This document shows, piece by piece, positions 33,676 to 41,669 of a DNA stretch of 46,697 nucleotides; position 1 is the first letter of the stretch; every line of letters starts with the position of its first letter. Under the pieces are notes generated by a model. The model saw only the letters and a list, made by a program, of their open reading frames with translations, had not been told where the DNA came from and did no database searches. Made by a program: the position numbers and the translations under genes. Source of the stretch: Rhizobiales bacterium 62-17 (GTDB lineage Bacteria; Pseudomonadota; Alphaproteobacteria; Rhizobiales; Beijerinckiaceae); the NCBI GenBank assembly GCA_001898965.1, contig MKVW01000007.1, forward strand, positions 87,391 to 134,087. The letters are read 5' to 3'.

Positions 33676-34506
33676 ATGGTCACAACCCTGACGAAGGATC
33701 AAGCCCAGGAGATGAGCGTGGCCCCTCTGCGGCGCCGCGACGACGGGCCGATCGCCATTCTGACGCTGAGCGACCCGCAGCGGCGCAATGCGCTGTCGCT
33801 CGCCACTATCGCAACCCTGCAACGGGCCTTCGATACCATCGCCGCCGACGAGAACGTGCGGGTCGTCATTCTCGCCGCCGAGGGGCCAGCGTTCAGCGCC
33901 GGCCACGACTTGAAGGAACTGACCAGCCATCGCGGCGATAGCGACGGCGGTCGCGCCTTCTTCGAACAGACATTTGGCACGTGCGCGACGATGATGCAGG
34001 CGATCGTGGCCCTACCACAGCCGGTGATCGCCGCCGTCGAAGGGGTCGCCACCGCCGCCGGCTGCCAGATGGTCGCCGCCTGCGACCTTGCCATCGCCGG
34101 CGAAGACGCACAGTTCGCCACGCCCGGCGTCAACATCGGCCTGTTCTGCTCGACGCCGATGGTGGCGTTGTCGCGCAACGTGTCGCGCAAGCACGCGATG
34201 GAAATGCTGCTCACCGGCGATCTGATCGATGCCGGCGAAGCGGCGCGCATCGGCCTCGTCAATCGCATGGTGCCGAAGGGCGCGGCGCTGAACGAAGCCA
34301 TCGCTTTGGCGCATAAGATCGCCGAAAAACCGCGCTCCACCATCACATTGGGCAAACGCGCCTTTACCCGGCAATTGGAAATGCCGCTGGCCGAAGCCTA
34401 TGCGCACACCAGCCGCATCATCGTGGAGAACATGCTGCATGCGGATGCGGCCGAAGGCGTGTGCGCCTTCATCGAAAAGCGCATGCCAGCGTGGAGCAAA
34501 AGGTGA
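33676..34506 (+). CDS. Enoyl-CoA hydratase/isomerase family protein
   Basis: A crotonase-fold protein of about 276 residues. Oxyanion-hole segments are present: FSAGHDLKEL, and the GVATAAGCQMVAACDLAIA block with the CoA-binding turn. The end has the typical AEAYAHTSRIIVENMLHADAAEGVCAF helix. Two acidic residues needed for hydration are not clear by eye, so isomerase or other crotonase chemistry is possible. The start is uncertain: ATGs at 33649, 33676 and 33712 are in frame and none has a good ribosome site; 33712 gives MSVAPLRRRDDGPIAILTL, closest to homologues in style. It overlaps the next gene by GTGA. Confidence 0.9.
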   Translation: MVTTLTKDQAQEMSVAPLRRRDDGPIAILTLSDPQRRNALSLATIATLQRAFDTIAADENVRVVILAAEGPAFSAGHDLKELTSHRGDSDGGRAFFEQTFGTCATMMQAIVALPQPVIAAVEGVATAAGCQMVAACDLAIAGEDAQFATPGVNIGLFCSTPMVALSRNVSRKHAMEMLLTGDLIDAGEAARIGLVNRMVPKGAALNEAIALAHKIAEKPRSTITLGKRAFTRQLEMPLAEAYAHTSRIIVENMLHADAAEGVCAFIEKRMPAWSKR

Positions 34507-35312
34507 GAAGACTTGCTCTGCTCGCCGGTTTCATGTTCGCCACTTCGACTTGCGCGCTCACCAGCGCGGCCTATGCGCAGGCGCCCCGCGCCTATCAGGC
34601 TGTGCCCGTGACCTTCGATCATTCGGCCGCCGGCGATCCTGATCTGACGGCGCTGATCGTCACTTTGAAGGAAAGTGTCGGCAACAGTGATCTCGACCCG
34701 CTGTTCAAGGCACTGTCCGCCAATGTCGCCGTGATCACCTGTCCGGTGGATCCGCTCGTGCCCTGCGCGCCCGGCAAACGCGGCATCCGCCAGGCACCGG
34801 CAAACCTCTCCCCCACCGAGCGCATTCGCCAGGGCCTGTGCTGCACTGGCATGGCGAAGAACGAAATCACCGAAGATCTGCGCAAGGAAACGGTGACCGG
34901 CCTCATCGCCGCGGCGCTGGAAGCCGAAAGCATCGGCGCCCATCCCGACGTGCCGGGCCTCGCCTGCCTGCCCGCCTGGCCGATCTTCGACCGCGCCAAG
35001 GCGGAAGCGGCCGTGCGCGCAACGCGCATCGACAAGGAAAACCTGCGCGTCACCACCGAAGAACTCGTGCTGCGCGCCAAACCAGCCGCCGATGCGCCGG
35101 AAGCGGCGCGGCTGCCCGCCGGCCAGATCGCCCCCTTCATGACCGACCTCGATCAGCCGCCGCCCGACGGCTGGTATGCCATCGCCCTGCCCCAGGGCGG
35201 CATCGGCTATTCCGATCAGGTCGGCCTCAATGAACTGACACCGTCGGGCCTGTGTTTCGCCAAGGAAACGAGCGGTTGGAAGATCGCGCTTTTCGTCATG
35301 CGCGATCAGTGA
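34503..35312 (+). CDS. Exported SH3-like protein
   Basis: A 269-residue protein that starts at a GTG overlapping the previous stop codon (GTGA), with GGAG just upstream. The signal peptide is MRRLALLAGFMFATSTCALT (cut near AAYAQ). The mature part is mostly helical up to about residue 175; the last 90 residues hold a bacterial SH3-like unit (ENLRVTTEELVLRAKPAADAP, later WYAIALPQGGIGYSDQVGL). These domains bind peptidoglycan or ions. Four or more cysteines (VITCPVDPLVPCAPG, GLCCTG, LACLP) suggest disulfides. Function unknown. Confidence 0.75.
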   Translation: MRRLALLAGFMFATSTCALTSAAYAQAPRAYQAVPVTFDHSAAGDPDLTALIVTLKESVGNSDLDPLFKALSANVAVITCPVDPLVPCAPGKRGIRQAPANLSPTERIRQGLCCTGMAKNEITEDLRKETVTGLIAAALEAESIGAHPDVPGLACLPAWPIFDRAKAEAAVRATRIDKENLRVTTEELVLRAKPAADAPEAARLPAGQIAPFMTDLDQPPPDGWYAIALPQGGIGYSDQVGLNELTPSGLCFAKETSGWKIALFVMRDQ

Positions 35313-35324
35313 CACATAGAGACC

Positions 35325-35846
35325 ATGAACCACGACCGTTACGACGACGACTACATCCGCACCATTCTGAAAAGCGTGAAAACGATCGCCATGGTCGGCG
35401 CCTCGGCCAATGACGCGCGCCCGTCCTATTTCGTCTTCAAATATCTGCTCGGGCGCGGCTATCGCATGATCGCCATCAATCCTGGCCTCGCCGGCAAGGA
35501 GCTATTGGGCGCGCCCTGCTATGCCAGCCTGAAGGACGTGCCCGAGCCGATCGATATGGTCGATATCTTCCGCAATTCGGCGCAGGCGGGCGCGGCCGTC
35601 GACGAAGCCTTGTTGCTCGATCCGCTGCCGAAGGTGATCTGGATGCAGCTTTCCGTGCGCGATGACGCAGCCGCCGAGCGTGCCGAGGCCAAGGGCGTGA
35701 AAGTGGTGATGAACCGCTGCCCGAAAATCGAATATGGCCGCCTCTCCGGCGAAATCGGCTGGACCGGCGTCAACTCCCGTATTCTCTCTTCCAAGAAGCC
35801 AGCGTTGGCGCGAGGCTTCCAAAAGTTCACTATCGACCGACGATGA
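35325..35846 (+). CDS. CoA-binding domain protein (YccU-like)
   Basis: A 173-residue cytosolic Rossmann-like protein. IAMVGASANDARPSYFVFKYL is the CoA-binding loop, followed by YRMIAINPGLAGKELLGAP and YASLKDVPEPIDMVDIFRNS. The domain is that of succinyl-CoA synthetase alpha subunits but stands alone; members bind CoA and may regulate or acylate other proteins. It starts 12 bases after the SH3-like gene and is likely in one transcript with it. Its ATG lacks a strong ribosome site. Confidence 0.92.
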   Translation: MNHDRYDDDYIRTILKSVKTIAMVGASANDARPSYFVFKYLLGRGYRMIAINPGLAGKELLGAPCYASLKDVPEPIDMVDIFRNSAQAGAAVDEALLLDPLPKVIWMQLSVRDDAAAERAEAKGVKVVMNRCPKIEYGRLSGEIGWTGVNSRILSSKKPALARGFQKFTIDRR

Positions 35847-35908
35847 CGACGATCAATCCATAAAGAAAAACATCCAAGAAACAAAAATAGAGGAAACGCA
35901 GGGGCACC

Positions 35909-37159
35909 ATGTACCATCAGATTCCGCCGCTCATCCGCCGTAACACGGCGTTGTTCGCGCTGACGCAATCCTTCACCGGCGCGGGCATGCAGTTCGCCTA
36001 CGGCTTTGGGCCGTTGATGGTGATGGAATTGACGGGATCAGCGAGCCTCGCTGGTCTCTCCGTCAGCCTGATCGGTCTCAGCCGTTTTCTCGTCGCCTAT
36101 CCCGCCGGCAAAGTAACCGATGCCTATGGACGCAAGCCCGGCATTCAGCTCGGCCTGATCCTGGCGTTCTGCGGCTGCCTGATCCTGTTCCTGGCGATGA
36201 ACAAGCAGAGCATCGTCATCTTCGCCGTCGGCCTTTTGATCTTCGGCATGGGCATGAATGCCTCGCAGCAATTGCGCGTCGCCGCCGCCGACATGTATCC
36301 GCCGCGCATGCGGGCACAGGCGCTTGGTTTCGTTGCGCTCGGCTCCCTCGTCGGCCTCGCCTTCGCGCCGATCCTGATCTCGATCTCCGATGCGGTGGCC
36401 CCACGCCTCGGGCAAGACCCGCTCGGCCTGCCGTGGCTGATGCTGCCAGTGGTCATCATCGGCGGCATGATCGTCGCCAATCTGGTGCGGCCAGATCCGA
36501 AAGAGATCGGCATGAACCTGCAACACTATTATCCCGACTATGTGCCGCCGCCGCAGTTGGAGCGAGCCGCCGCGCAGCCGTTCAATTCGCGCCTGCTGTT
36601 CGCCGACCGTCGGTTGCTGATCGCGACCGTTTCGAACAGCGCCGCCAACGGCAATATGTCTATTGTCATGGTGCTCACCTCCTTGGTGCTGCACCATCAT
36701 GGACATTCGCTGCTCGCCATCGCCATTTCGCACATGTTCCATTCGGCCGGCATGTTCGGCTTCACCATCCCGCTCGGCCGCCTCGCCGACCGCTTCGGCC
36801 GCGAAGCGGTGATGTTTCCCGGCGTGGCGACGACCATCGTCGGCGCGCTCCTGCTGGCGCTCACTTCGGCCTGGTGGAGCGTGACGCTGGGCACCTTCCT
36901 CGTCGGCATCGGCTGGGCGGCTGCCAATGTGGCGGCGACGGCTTTGATCGCCGACCATGCGCCGGCCGAACATCGTGGTCGCGCCATCGGCGTCAACGAC
37001 AGTTGCGCAGGCGCCACCAGCGTGTTCGCGGCGCTCGTCACCGGCCCGCTGATCGACTGGAGTGGCCTGCCGGCGACAGGACTCACCGCCGTGCTGCTAG
37101 CGGCGATCCCGTTTGTGTTGTTGCTGGTGCGGAAGCCTCTGACGCAGCCGCAGGCGTAA
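35909..37159 (+). CDS. MFS transporter
   Basis: A 416-residue inner-membrane protein with twelve predicted helices. Helix 2-3 loop motif GKVTDAYGRKPGIQ and GRLADRFGREAVMF in the second half mark the drug/sugar MFS type, with a cytosolic middle loop (QHYYPDYVPPPQLERAAAQP). The cargo is unknown; a drug or dye exporter is the simplest guess. AGAGGAAACG lies upstream of the ATG. The gene is 62 bases after the CoA-binding protein gene, so co-transcription is possible. Confidence 0.9.
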   Translation: MYHQIPPLIRRNTALFALTQSFTGAGMQFAYGFGPLMVMELTGSASLAGLSVSLIGLSRFLVAYPAGKVTDAYGRKPGIQLGLILAFCGCLILFLAMNKQSIVIFAVGLLIFGMGMNASQQLRVAAADMYPPRMRAQALGFVALGSLVGLAFAPILISISDAVAPRLGQDPLGLPWLMLPVVIIGGMIVANLVRPDPKEIGMNLQHYYPDYVPPPQLERAAAQPFNSRLLFADRRLLIATVSNSAANGNMSIVMVLTSLVLHHHGHSLLAIAISHMFHSAGMFGFTIPLGRLADRFGREAVMFPGVATTIVGALLLALTSAWWSVTLGTFLVGIGWAAANVAATALIADHAPAEHRGRAIGVNDSCAGATSVFAALVTGPLIDWSGLPATGLTAVLLAAIPFVLLLVRKPLTQPQA

Positions 37160-37193
37160 TACCAATGGCAACACTTGACAGTCATTAGCTAAA

Positions 37194-37212
37194 TGTAACA
37201 ACAATAGTTACA
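37194..37212. promoter_or_regulatory. Inverted repeat overlapping the start of the 37212 methyltransferase gene
   Basis: TGTAAC (37194-37199) and GTTACA (37207-37212) form a 6-base perfect inverted repeat around seven bases, ending on the A of the start codon. TTGACA lies at 37175-37180 upstream and could be a -35. A regulator bound here would block both transcription start and translation. Confidence 0.45.
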
Positions 37213-37898
37213 TGATCGATGATCACTCTGCCCCGCATGGAACCGCGTTCAACGCGGCTCATGCGGGCGCTTATGCCGAGGGACCGCCACGGCAAGTGCC
37301 CGGCTTCGCCGGCCTTCTACGTATGACTTCGATGTTATTGGCCGAACGCGTCCCGACACAGGGCCGGCTTCTGGTGCTGGGCGCCGGCGGTGGCTTGGAG
37401 TTGAAGGCTCTCGCCGACGATCATCCCGGCTGGGCGTTCGACGGCGTCGATCCGTCTGCCGACATGCTCCGGGTGGCCGAACAGAGCGTGGTGCCGCATA
37501 CGGCACGGATCCAGCTGCATGAAGGCTATATCGATGCCGCGCCCCAGGGACCGTTCGACGGCGCCACCTGCTTGCTGACGCTGCATTTCGTTGCCCGCGA
37601 TCAACGCCTCGCGACGCTTAGGCAGATCCACCGTCGCCTCGCACCCGGTGCGCCATTCGTCGTCGCTCACATCAGCTTTCCGCAGACCGAGCCAGAACGG
37701 TCGATGTGGATCGCGCGCCAAGTCACCTTCAGCGGAACTAACCCCGCCAACGTCGAAGGCGCCAAGCGGGCAATCGCAACCAGGCTCTCCATTCTATCGC
37801 CTGAGGAAGACGAAGCGCTGCTGCGCGATGCGGGTTTCTCGAACGTCGCCTTGTTCTACGCCGGTCTGACTTTCAGAGGCTGGATCAGCTACGCCTAG
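37212..37898 (+). CDS. Class I SAM-dependent methyltransferase
   Basis: A 228-residue protein. The SAM loop is LLVLGAGGGLELKALADDHP (about 54-73), followed by WAFDGVDPSADMLRVAEQSV, and the post-II motif CLLTLHFVARD. The C-terminus has FSNVALFYAGLTFRGWI, as in tellurite-resistance or ubiquinone-like methyltransferases, but no substrate follows. There is no ribosome site; the ATG is preceded by an AT-rich stretch with a GTAAC/GTTAC inverted repeat. Its last four bases overlap the acetyltransferase gene. Confidence 0.9.
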   Translation: MIDDHSAPHGTAFNAAHAGAYAEGPPRQVPGFAGLLRMTSMLLAERVPTQGRLLVLGAGGGLELKALADDHPGWAFDGVDPSADMLRVAEQSVVPHTARIQLHEGYIDAAPQGPFDGATCLLTLHFVARDQRLATLRQIHRRLAPGAPFVVAHISFPQTEPERSMWIARQVTFSGTNPANVEGAKRAIATRLSILSPEEDEALLRDAGFSNVALFYAGLTFRGWISYA

Positions 37899-38395
37899 CT
37901 CTCAACATTGGCGACCATGTATTTGGCGCTCTCGCCATAGCCCGCCAGCTTGTCGGCGAGCGTGTCCACCTTGCGCGTGCGAAAACCATAGCGCGACCAC
38001 ATCACATCGGTGCCATAGACCGAAACGCAGGCAAGCTTGCGCAGCGATCTCGCTTCGGCGAGCGCTCTGAGATCGGCGATCAGATGACCGGCAGCGCCGT
38101 GGCCGCGTGCAGCGGGGTCGATGGCGACATCATGCACGTAGAGGCAATCGGGCGTCGACGGCAGGTGCTTAAGAAAGCTGTCGAGGGCCGGAATGTCATC
38201 GAGGCGCCAGGGATGGGTGATGCCATAGCCGAGCAGCCGCCCGCCCTTCACGAGCTTGCGGCAGCCCGCCGGAAACAGACCGATCTTTTCGGCGAAGACC
38301 GCTTGGCGCTCCGGCAGGCCGGGATGCAGGGCGGCGGAAAGACGGCCGACCTCGTCGAGATCGGCCGCGGTCAATGCCGTCCATTGCGCCTGCAT
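37895..38395 (-). CDS. GNAT-family N-acetyltransferase
   Basis: A 166-residue protein with the GNAT acetyl-CoA site: motif A VHDVAIDPAARGHGAAGHLI (about 90-109) with the Q/R-x-x-G-x-G/A turn, and strand-helix units in front. CVSVYGTDVMWSRYGFR is the C-terminal motif B. It transfers an acetyl group from acetyl-CoA to an amine or protein; the acceptor is unknown. It lies nine bases downstream of the YqhA-like gene on the same strand, so the two form a unit, and overlaps the methyltransferase stop. Confidence 0.9.
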   Translation of the reverse strand: MQAQWTALTAADLDEVGRLSAALHPGLPERQAVFAEKIGLFPAGCRKLVKGGRLLGYGITHPWRLDDIPALDSFLKHLPSTPDCLYVHDVAIDPAARGHGAAGHLIADLRALAEARSLRKLACVSVYGTDVMWSRYGFRTRKVDTLADKLAGYGESAKYMVANVES

Positions 38396-38404
38396 CGGCC
38401 CGGC

Positions 38405-38980
38405 TCAGTGCGACGAGCCGTTCCGCGAGTAAGCATCGGCCGACAGGCGCTCCACATAGGCGATGCCGATGGCCGAGATGATGAAAGTGGCGTGGATGAT
38501 CGTCTGCCACATGATGCCAGTCTCGGTGAAATTCGTCGTCCGCCCGGTGGGGCCGAGATTGCCGGCCTCGATGAAGGTGCGCAGCAGGTGGATCGAGGAG
38601 ATGCCGATGATCGCCATGGCGAGTTTGATCTTGAGCACGCCGGCATTGACGTGGCTCAGCCATTCCGGCTCGTCCGGGTGACCGCTGAGGTTAAGCCGCG
38701 ACACGAAGGTCTCGTAACCGCCAACGATGACCATCACCAGCAGGTTGGAAATCATCACCACATCGATCAGGCCCAGGACCACGAGCATGATCTGCTGTTC
38801 GCTAAAAGATGTAGCATGTGTAACGAGATGCCAGAGTTCCTTCATAAACAGAATCACGTAGACGACCTGGGCGATGATCAGGCCGAGATAGAGCGGCAGT
38901 TGCAGCCAGCGGCTGCCGAAAATCATCCAGGGTAAGGTGCGGAGCTGCTTCTGTTCGATGGTCGGCGTGGGCGTGGCCAT
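38405..38980 (-). CDS. UPF0114 (YqhA/TIGR00645) membrane protein
   Basis: A 191-residue membrane protein with four predicted helices. Recognisable segments are [40 protein letters not shown], and [17 protein letters not shown]; the last contains the family's most conserved run. Its role is unknown. The ATG is followed by [14 protein letters not shown], a soluble tail. The acetyltransferase gene follows nine bases later. Confidence 0.93.
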   Translation of the reverse strand: MATPTPTIEQKQLRTLPWMIFGSRWLQLPLYLGLIIAQVVYVILFMKELWHLVTHATSFSEQQIMLVVLGLIDVVMISNLLVMVIVGGYETFVSRLNLSGHPDEPEWLSHVNAGVLKIKLAMAIIGISSIHLLRTFIEAGNLGPTGRTTNFTETGIMWQTIIHATFIISAIGIAYVERLSADAYSRNGSSH

Positions 38981-39073
38981 AGGGTCCTCTAACTGATAGG
39001 CGGCCGGCGGGGGACGCCGGCGCCGGGATGGTGCCGAGAGGGCGCGTCATGTGCACCCCGTAAAACTACGTAA

Positions 39074-39955
39074 CTATATGACGGTCCACAGAAACACGGG
39101 CAGCAAGGCCACCGAGATCAGGGGCGACAGCACGACAATGCCAGCGACCTCCTCCGGTTCATTCTTATAAGTGGCCGCCCATAGGTAATTGAGCACCGCC
39201 GGCGGCATGGCTGACTGAATGACGACGACGCCCCGCGCCACGCCTTCGAGGCCCAGCAGCATCGCCACCCCCCAGCCGATGGCGAAGCCGCCCAGCAGAC
39301 GGGCGAGCGCGAAGACCAGGCTGCGCTGCCAGGAGGCGATGCGCAAGCTGGCCAGGGAATAGCCCAGCGACATCAGCATCAACGGCACCGTGAGACCGCC
39401 GAGCAGATTGAGCGAGCGCGCCACGATGGGCGGCAGCGACAGGCCGGTCCAGATCAACAGCAAGGCGATGATGATCGCCCAGATGATCGGCATGCGCACC
39501 AGATCGGCGAATTTCATCCCACCGGCGGCGATGGCGCGGCCGAAGGTGTAGTTGGTCATGCTTGAGAGGGCGAAAAAGCCGATGGCCAGCGCCAAGCCCT
39601 TATCACCAAAGGCGAACAGGCTCATCGGCAGGCCCATGTTGCCGCCGTTCGACCAGATCATCGAGGGCAGATAGGTCTGCACCTTGCCGCCCATCGCCCG
39701 CACCAGGAGATAACCGAGGGCGGCGGAGATGAGCAGCGTCAGCACCGCCGCCAGCCCGACCGTGCCGAGAATGGAGAACGTGAGCCCCGAGCGCGTCAGC
39801 GTGTCGATGACCAGGCACGGCGTCGAAACGGTGTTGACCAGGACGGCAACGAAGGTGCCGTCGAGCGGCTTGCCGGCCCGGGCCCATAAATAGCCGACGA
39901 AGGCGATCAAAAAGACCGGCCCGACGACATCGAGGAGAATGGAGAAGATTTGCAT
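39074..39955 (-). CDS. Auxin-efflux-carrier (AEC) family transporter
   Basis: A 293-residue inner-membrane protein with ten predicted helices. Typical AEC marks are the N-terminal FLIAFVGYLWARAG, the unwound-helix segment NTVSTPCLVIDTL, NGGNMGLPMSLFAFG and, in the second half, GGLTVPLMLMSLGYSL. The family exports organic acids or related anions. No ligand is evident. It stands alone; the next gene (GFA) starts 69 bases from its end on the same strand upstream, and there is no clear operon partner. Confidence 0.9.
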   Translation of the reverse strand: MQIFSILLDVVGPVFLIAFVGYLWARAGKPLDGTFVAVLVNTVSTPCLVIDTLTRSGLTFSILGTVGLAAVLTLLISAALGYLLVRAMGGKVQTYLPSMIWSNGGNMGLPMSLFAFGDKGLALAIGFFALSSMTNYTFGRAIAAGGMKFADLVRMPIIWAIIIALLLIWTGLSLPPIVARSLNLLGGLTVPLMLMSLGYSLASLRIASWQRSLVFALARLLGGFAIGWGVAMLLGLEGVARGVVVIQSAMPPAVLNYLWAATYKNEPEEVAGIVVLSPLISVALLPVFLWTVI

Positions 39956-40024
39956 CGGATTGCCCCTGCCCTAACGGGCATAGGGCTTCACGGCAAGAGG
40001 CGCGGCCTCATGCCTGCTTCCCGG

Positions 40025-40522
40025 TCAATCCACCCACATACCGGTGCGCTTGTGCCAATCGGCAATCGATTCCTCGGGATAGGCTTCGAAGACCTTGTCG
40101 TTGGGAGCGACGTCGGGTTCCACCCAGCTTGCTTTGTACTTCAGCATGATGTGGACCTTTTCGGCCGGCCGGGGCAGCTCGCTGTCGATCGCCGAAGCGA
40201 AAGGGTGGATGAGATCCGGCCAGGTCGGGTCATAGAGCCAAAGGGCTGCGCCGCATTTCTTGCAAAAATTGCGCTCCCCGGACGACACTTCGCAAGCCGC
40301 GTGTTCCTCATCCTGGATCTCAGCCTGGTACACGCCGAGATGTCTCTTGCCCGTCACCTTCATTGTGCGGGAATCGGCGCCAAGATTGATGGCAAACCCG
40401 CCGCCGCCCTGCTGCTTGCGACAGATCGAGCAGTAACAGAGCATGAAAGGTGCCGGTGTGTGACTGTCCACTTCGAATGTCACGGCGCGGCAATGGCAGG
40501 CGCCTTTCAGCCGGACCGGCAT
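40025..40522 (-). CDS. GFA-family zinc protein (glutathione-dependent formaldehyde-activating-like)
   Basis: A 165-residue protein. The zinc and thiol motifs are complete: GACHCRAVTF at the N-terminus, CYCSICRKQQGG (about 29-40) and NFCKKCGAALW further on. In Paracoccus Gfa speeds condensation of formaldehyde with glutathione; many homologues have unknown roles. The ATG follows AGGAGACC. It lies 42 bases after the last of three tandem small exported protein genes on the same strand, so read-through from them is possible. Confidence 0.93.
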   Translation of the reverse strand: MPVRLKGACHCRAVTFEVDSHTPAPFMLCYCSICRKQQGGGGFAINLGADSRTMKVTGKRHLGVYQAEIQDEEHAACEVSSGERNFCKKCGAALWLYDPTWPDLIHPFASAIDSELPRPAEKVHIMLKYKASWVEPDVAPNDKVFEAYPEESIADWHKRTGMWVD

Positions 40523-40564
40523 ATCGAGGTCTCCTGTCTCAAGGAGGTTAAGGCTACGCGCGCA

Positions 40565-40924
40565 CTACCACTGATCGAAGCGCCAGTTGAAACCGCCACC
40601 CGACGGCGGATCGGGATAACGGCTGTCGGCGCAGCGGTAGCCGACGAAACATTGCGCGTTGTCGCGGGTGGCGATCCAGTCCGGCATCGTCACCTCTTCC
40701 TTGGTGCAATAGGCCTGGCTCGACACGAAACGATCGATCCGACGCGAACGGGCGCTGGAGATGATGACCGAGCCATATTGTTGCACGGCGCCCGCCGCCT
40801 GTGCGCAGCTCATGGCGCCACCGCTGAGACGCGGCTGCTTCATATAGTCGAACTGCCAGCCCTGTGCCGAAGCGGAAACCAGAGGAGCCGATGTCAGCAG
40901 AAGAACCGCAACAAGCCTTTTCAT
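40565..40924 (-). CDS. Four-cysteine small exported protein, copy 3
   Basis: A 119-residue protein with a signal peptide (MKRLVAVLLLTSAPLVSASA, then QG). It has the family core: MSCAQAAGAV (C40), IDRFVSSQAYCT (C73), PDWIATRDNAQC (C92) and VGYRC (C98). It differs from copies 1 and 2 by an insert of about seven residues after the signal peptide and a longer, proline- and tryptophan-rich C-terminus (SGGGFNWRFDQW). It is the most divergent copy. The cysteine spacing 33-19-6 nearly matches 32-19-6 of the others. Function unknown; two disulfides are likely. Confidence 0.85.
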   Translation of the reverse strand: MKRLVAVLLLTSAPLVSASAQGWQFDYMKQPRLSGGAMSCAQAAGAVQQYGSVIISSARSRRIDRFVSSQAYCTKEEVTMPDWIATRDNAQCFVGYRCADSRYPDPPSGGGFNWRFDQW

Positions 40925-40954
40925 TCTCTTCGCTCCTTGGATCGCCACTCTCGT

Positions 40955-41248
40955 CTAACGGTTGAACTCGAGCGTCTGTTCCTTGCAGAGGTAACCGATG
41001 TTACAGGCTGGCGCATCGCGAGTCGCCACCCAGGCCGGATCAATATACTGCATCGGCGTGCAATAAGCCTTGCTGCTGACATAACGGTCGTAAAGACTCG
41101 GGCCGGTGCCAACGACAGCCGCGCCGTTGCTGCGCACGAGGCCCGCGGCCTGCGCGCAGGTCATCATCAGAGAATCCGGCCGCCCCTGCGCCATCAGCGT
41201 GGTCGAAGTCGTCAAAACGACGGCAGCGGTGAGAATGATCCGTTTCAT
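40955..41248 (-). CDS. Four-cysteine small exported protein, copy 2
   Basis: A 97-residue protein with a signal peptide (MKRIILTAAVVLTTSTTLMA, then QG). Conserved core: MTCAQAAGLV (C31), YDRYVSSKAYCT (C63), PAWVATRDAPAC (C82), IGYLC (C88). Start at 41248 follows GAGGAGG by six bases; a longer frame to 41410 overlaps copy 1 in a different frame and is not real. It lies 22 bases after copy 1 and 30 bases before copy 3, so the three are one transcript. Confidence 0.88.
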   Translation of the reverse strand: MKRIILTAAVVLTTSTTLMAQGRPDSLMMTCAQAAGLVRSNGAAVVGTGPSLYDRYVSSKAYCTPMQYIDPAWVATRDAPACNIGYLCKEQTLEFNR

Positions 41249-41270
41249 ATTATCCTCCTCTCGCCCTTCC

Positions 41271-41573
41271 TCAGGGTCGGCGCCCGCCACGCGTGATCTC
41301 GATACACCTGTAACCGATGAAACAAGTGGGATTGTCGCGGGTCGGCACGAAGTCCGGCTTGGTCGTCTCGGTCGGCGTGCAGAAGCCACGGTGCTGCACA
41401 TAGCGGTCATAGGTATAAGGACCGGTGCTCATCACCACGGCACCGCGCGCATTGACGAGACCTGCCGCCTGGGCGCAGGTCATGGCCGTCGACAAGGGGC
41501 GCCCTTGGGCCATCGCCACCCCCGTGGGCGCGATCAGCATTCCAAGCGTCAGGACATAGGCATATGTCTTCAT
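41271..41573 (-). CDS. Four-cysteine small exported protein, copy 1
   Basis: A 100-residue protein with a signal peptide (MKTYAYVLTLGMLIAPTGVA, then MAQG). Conserved core: MTCAQAAGLV (C33), YDRYVQHRGFCTP (C65), PDFVPTRDNPTC (C84), IGYRC (C90). Mature part is only about 77 residues. GGAGG lies five bases before the ATG. It is the first of three tandem copies and follows the Old Yellow Enzyme gene by 96 bases on the same strand. Proteins with this pattern are seen in rhizobia as unnamed families. Confidence 0.88.
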   Translation of the reverse strand: MKTYAYVLTLGMLIAPTGVAMAQGRPLSTAMTCAQAAGLVNARGAVVMSTGPYTYDRYVQHRGFCTPTETTKPDFVPTRDNPTCFIGYRCIEITRGGRRP

Positions 41574-41669
41574 CGCTTCCTCCAGACTCGCCCTCGCCCG
41601 CCTATCTTACGCCATTCGTGGCCGACCGGATCAGCGGCATTCCATCACAAGCGCGCGATGGTTAAAGCG

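Noticed and set aside
39950..41296. A 448-codon forward frame opposite GFA and the four-cysteine genes
   Set aside because: Covers genes with signal peptides and conserved motifs on the other strand; no recognisable domain.
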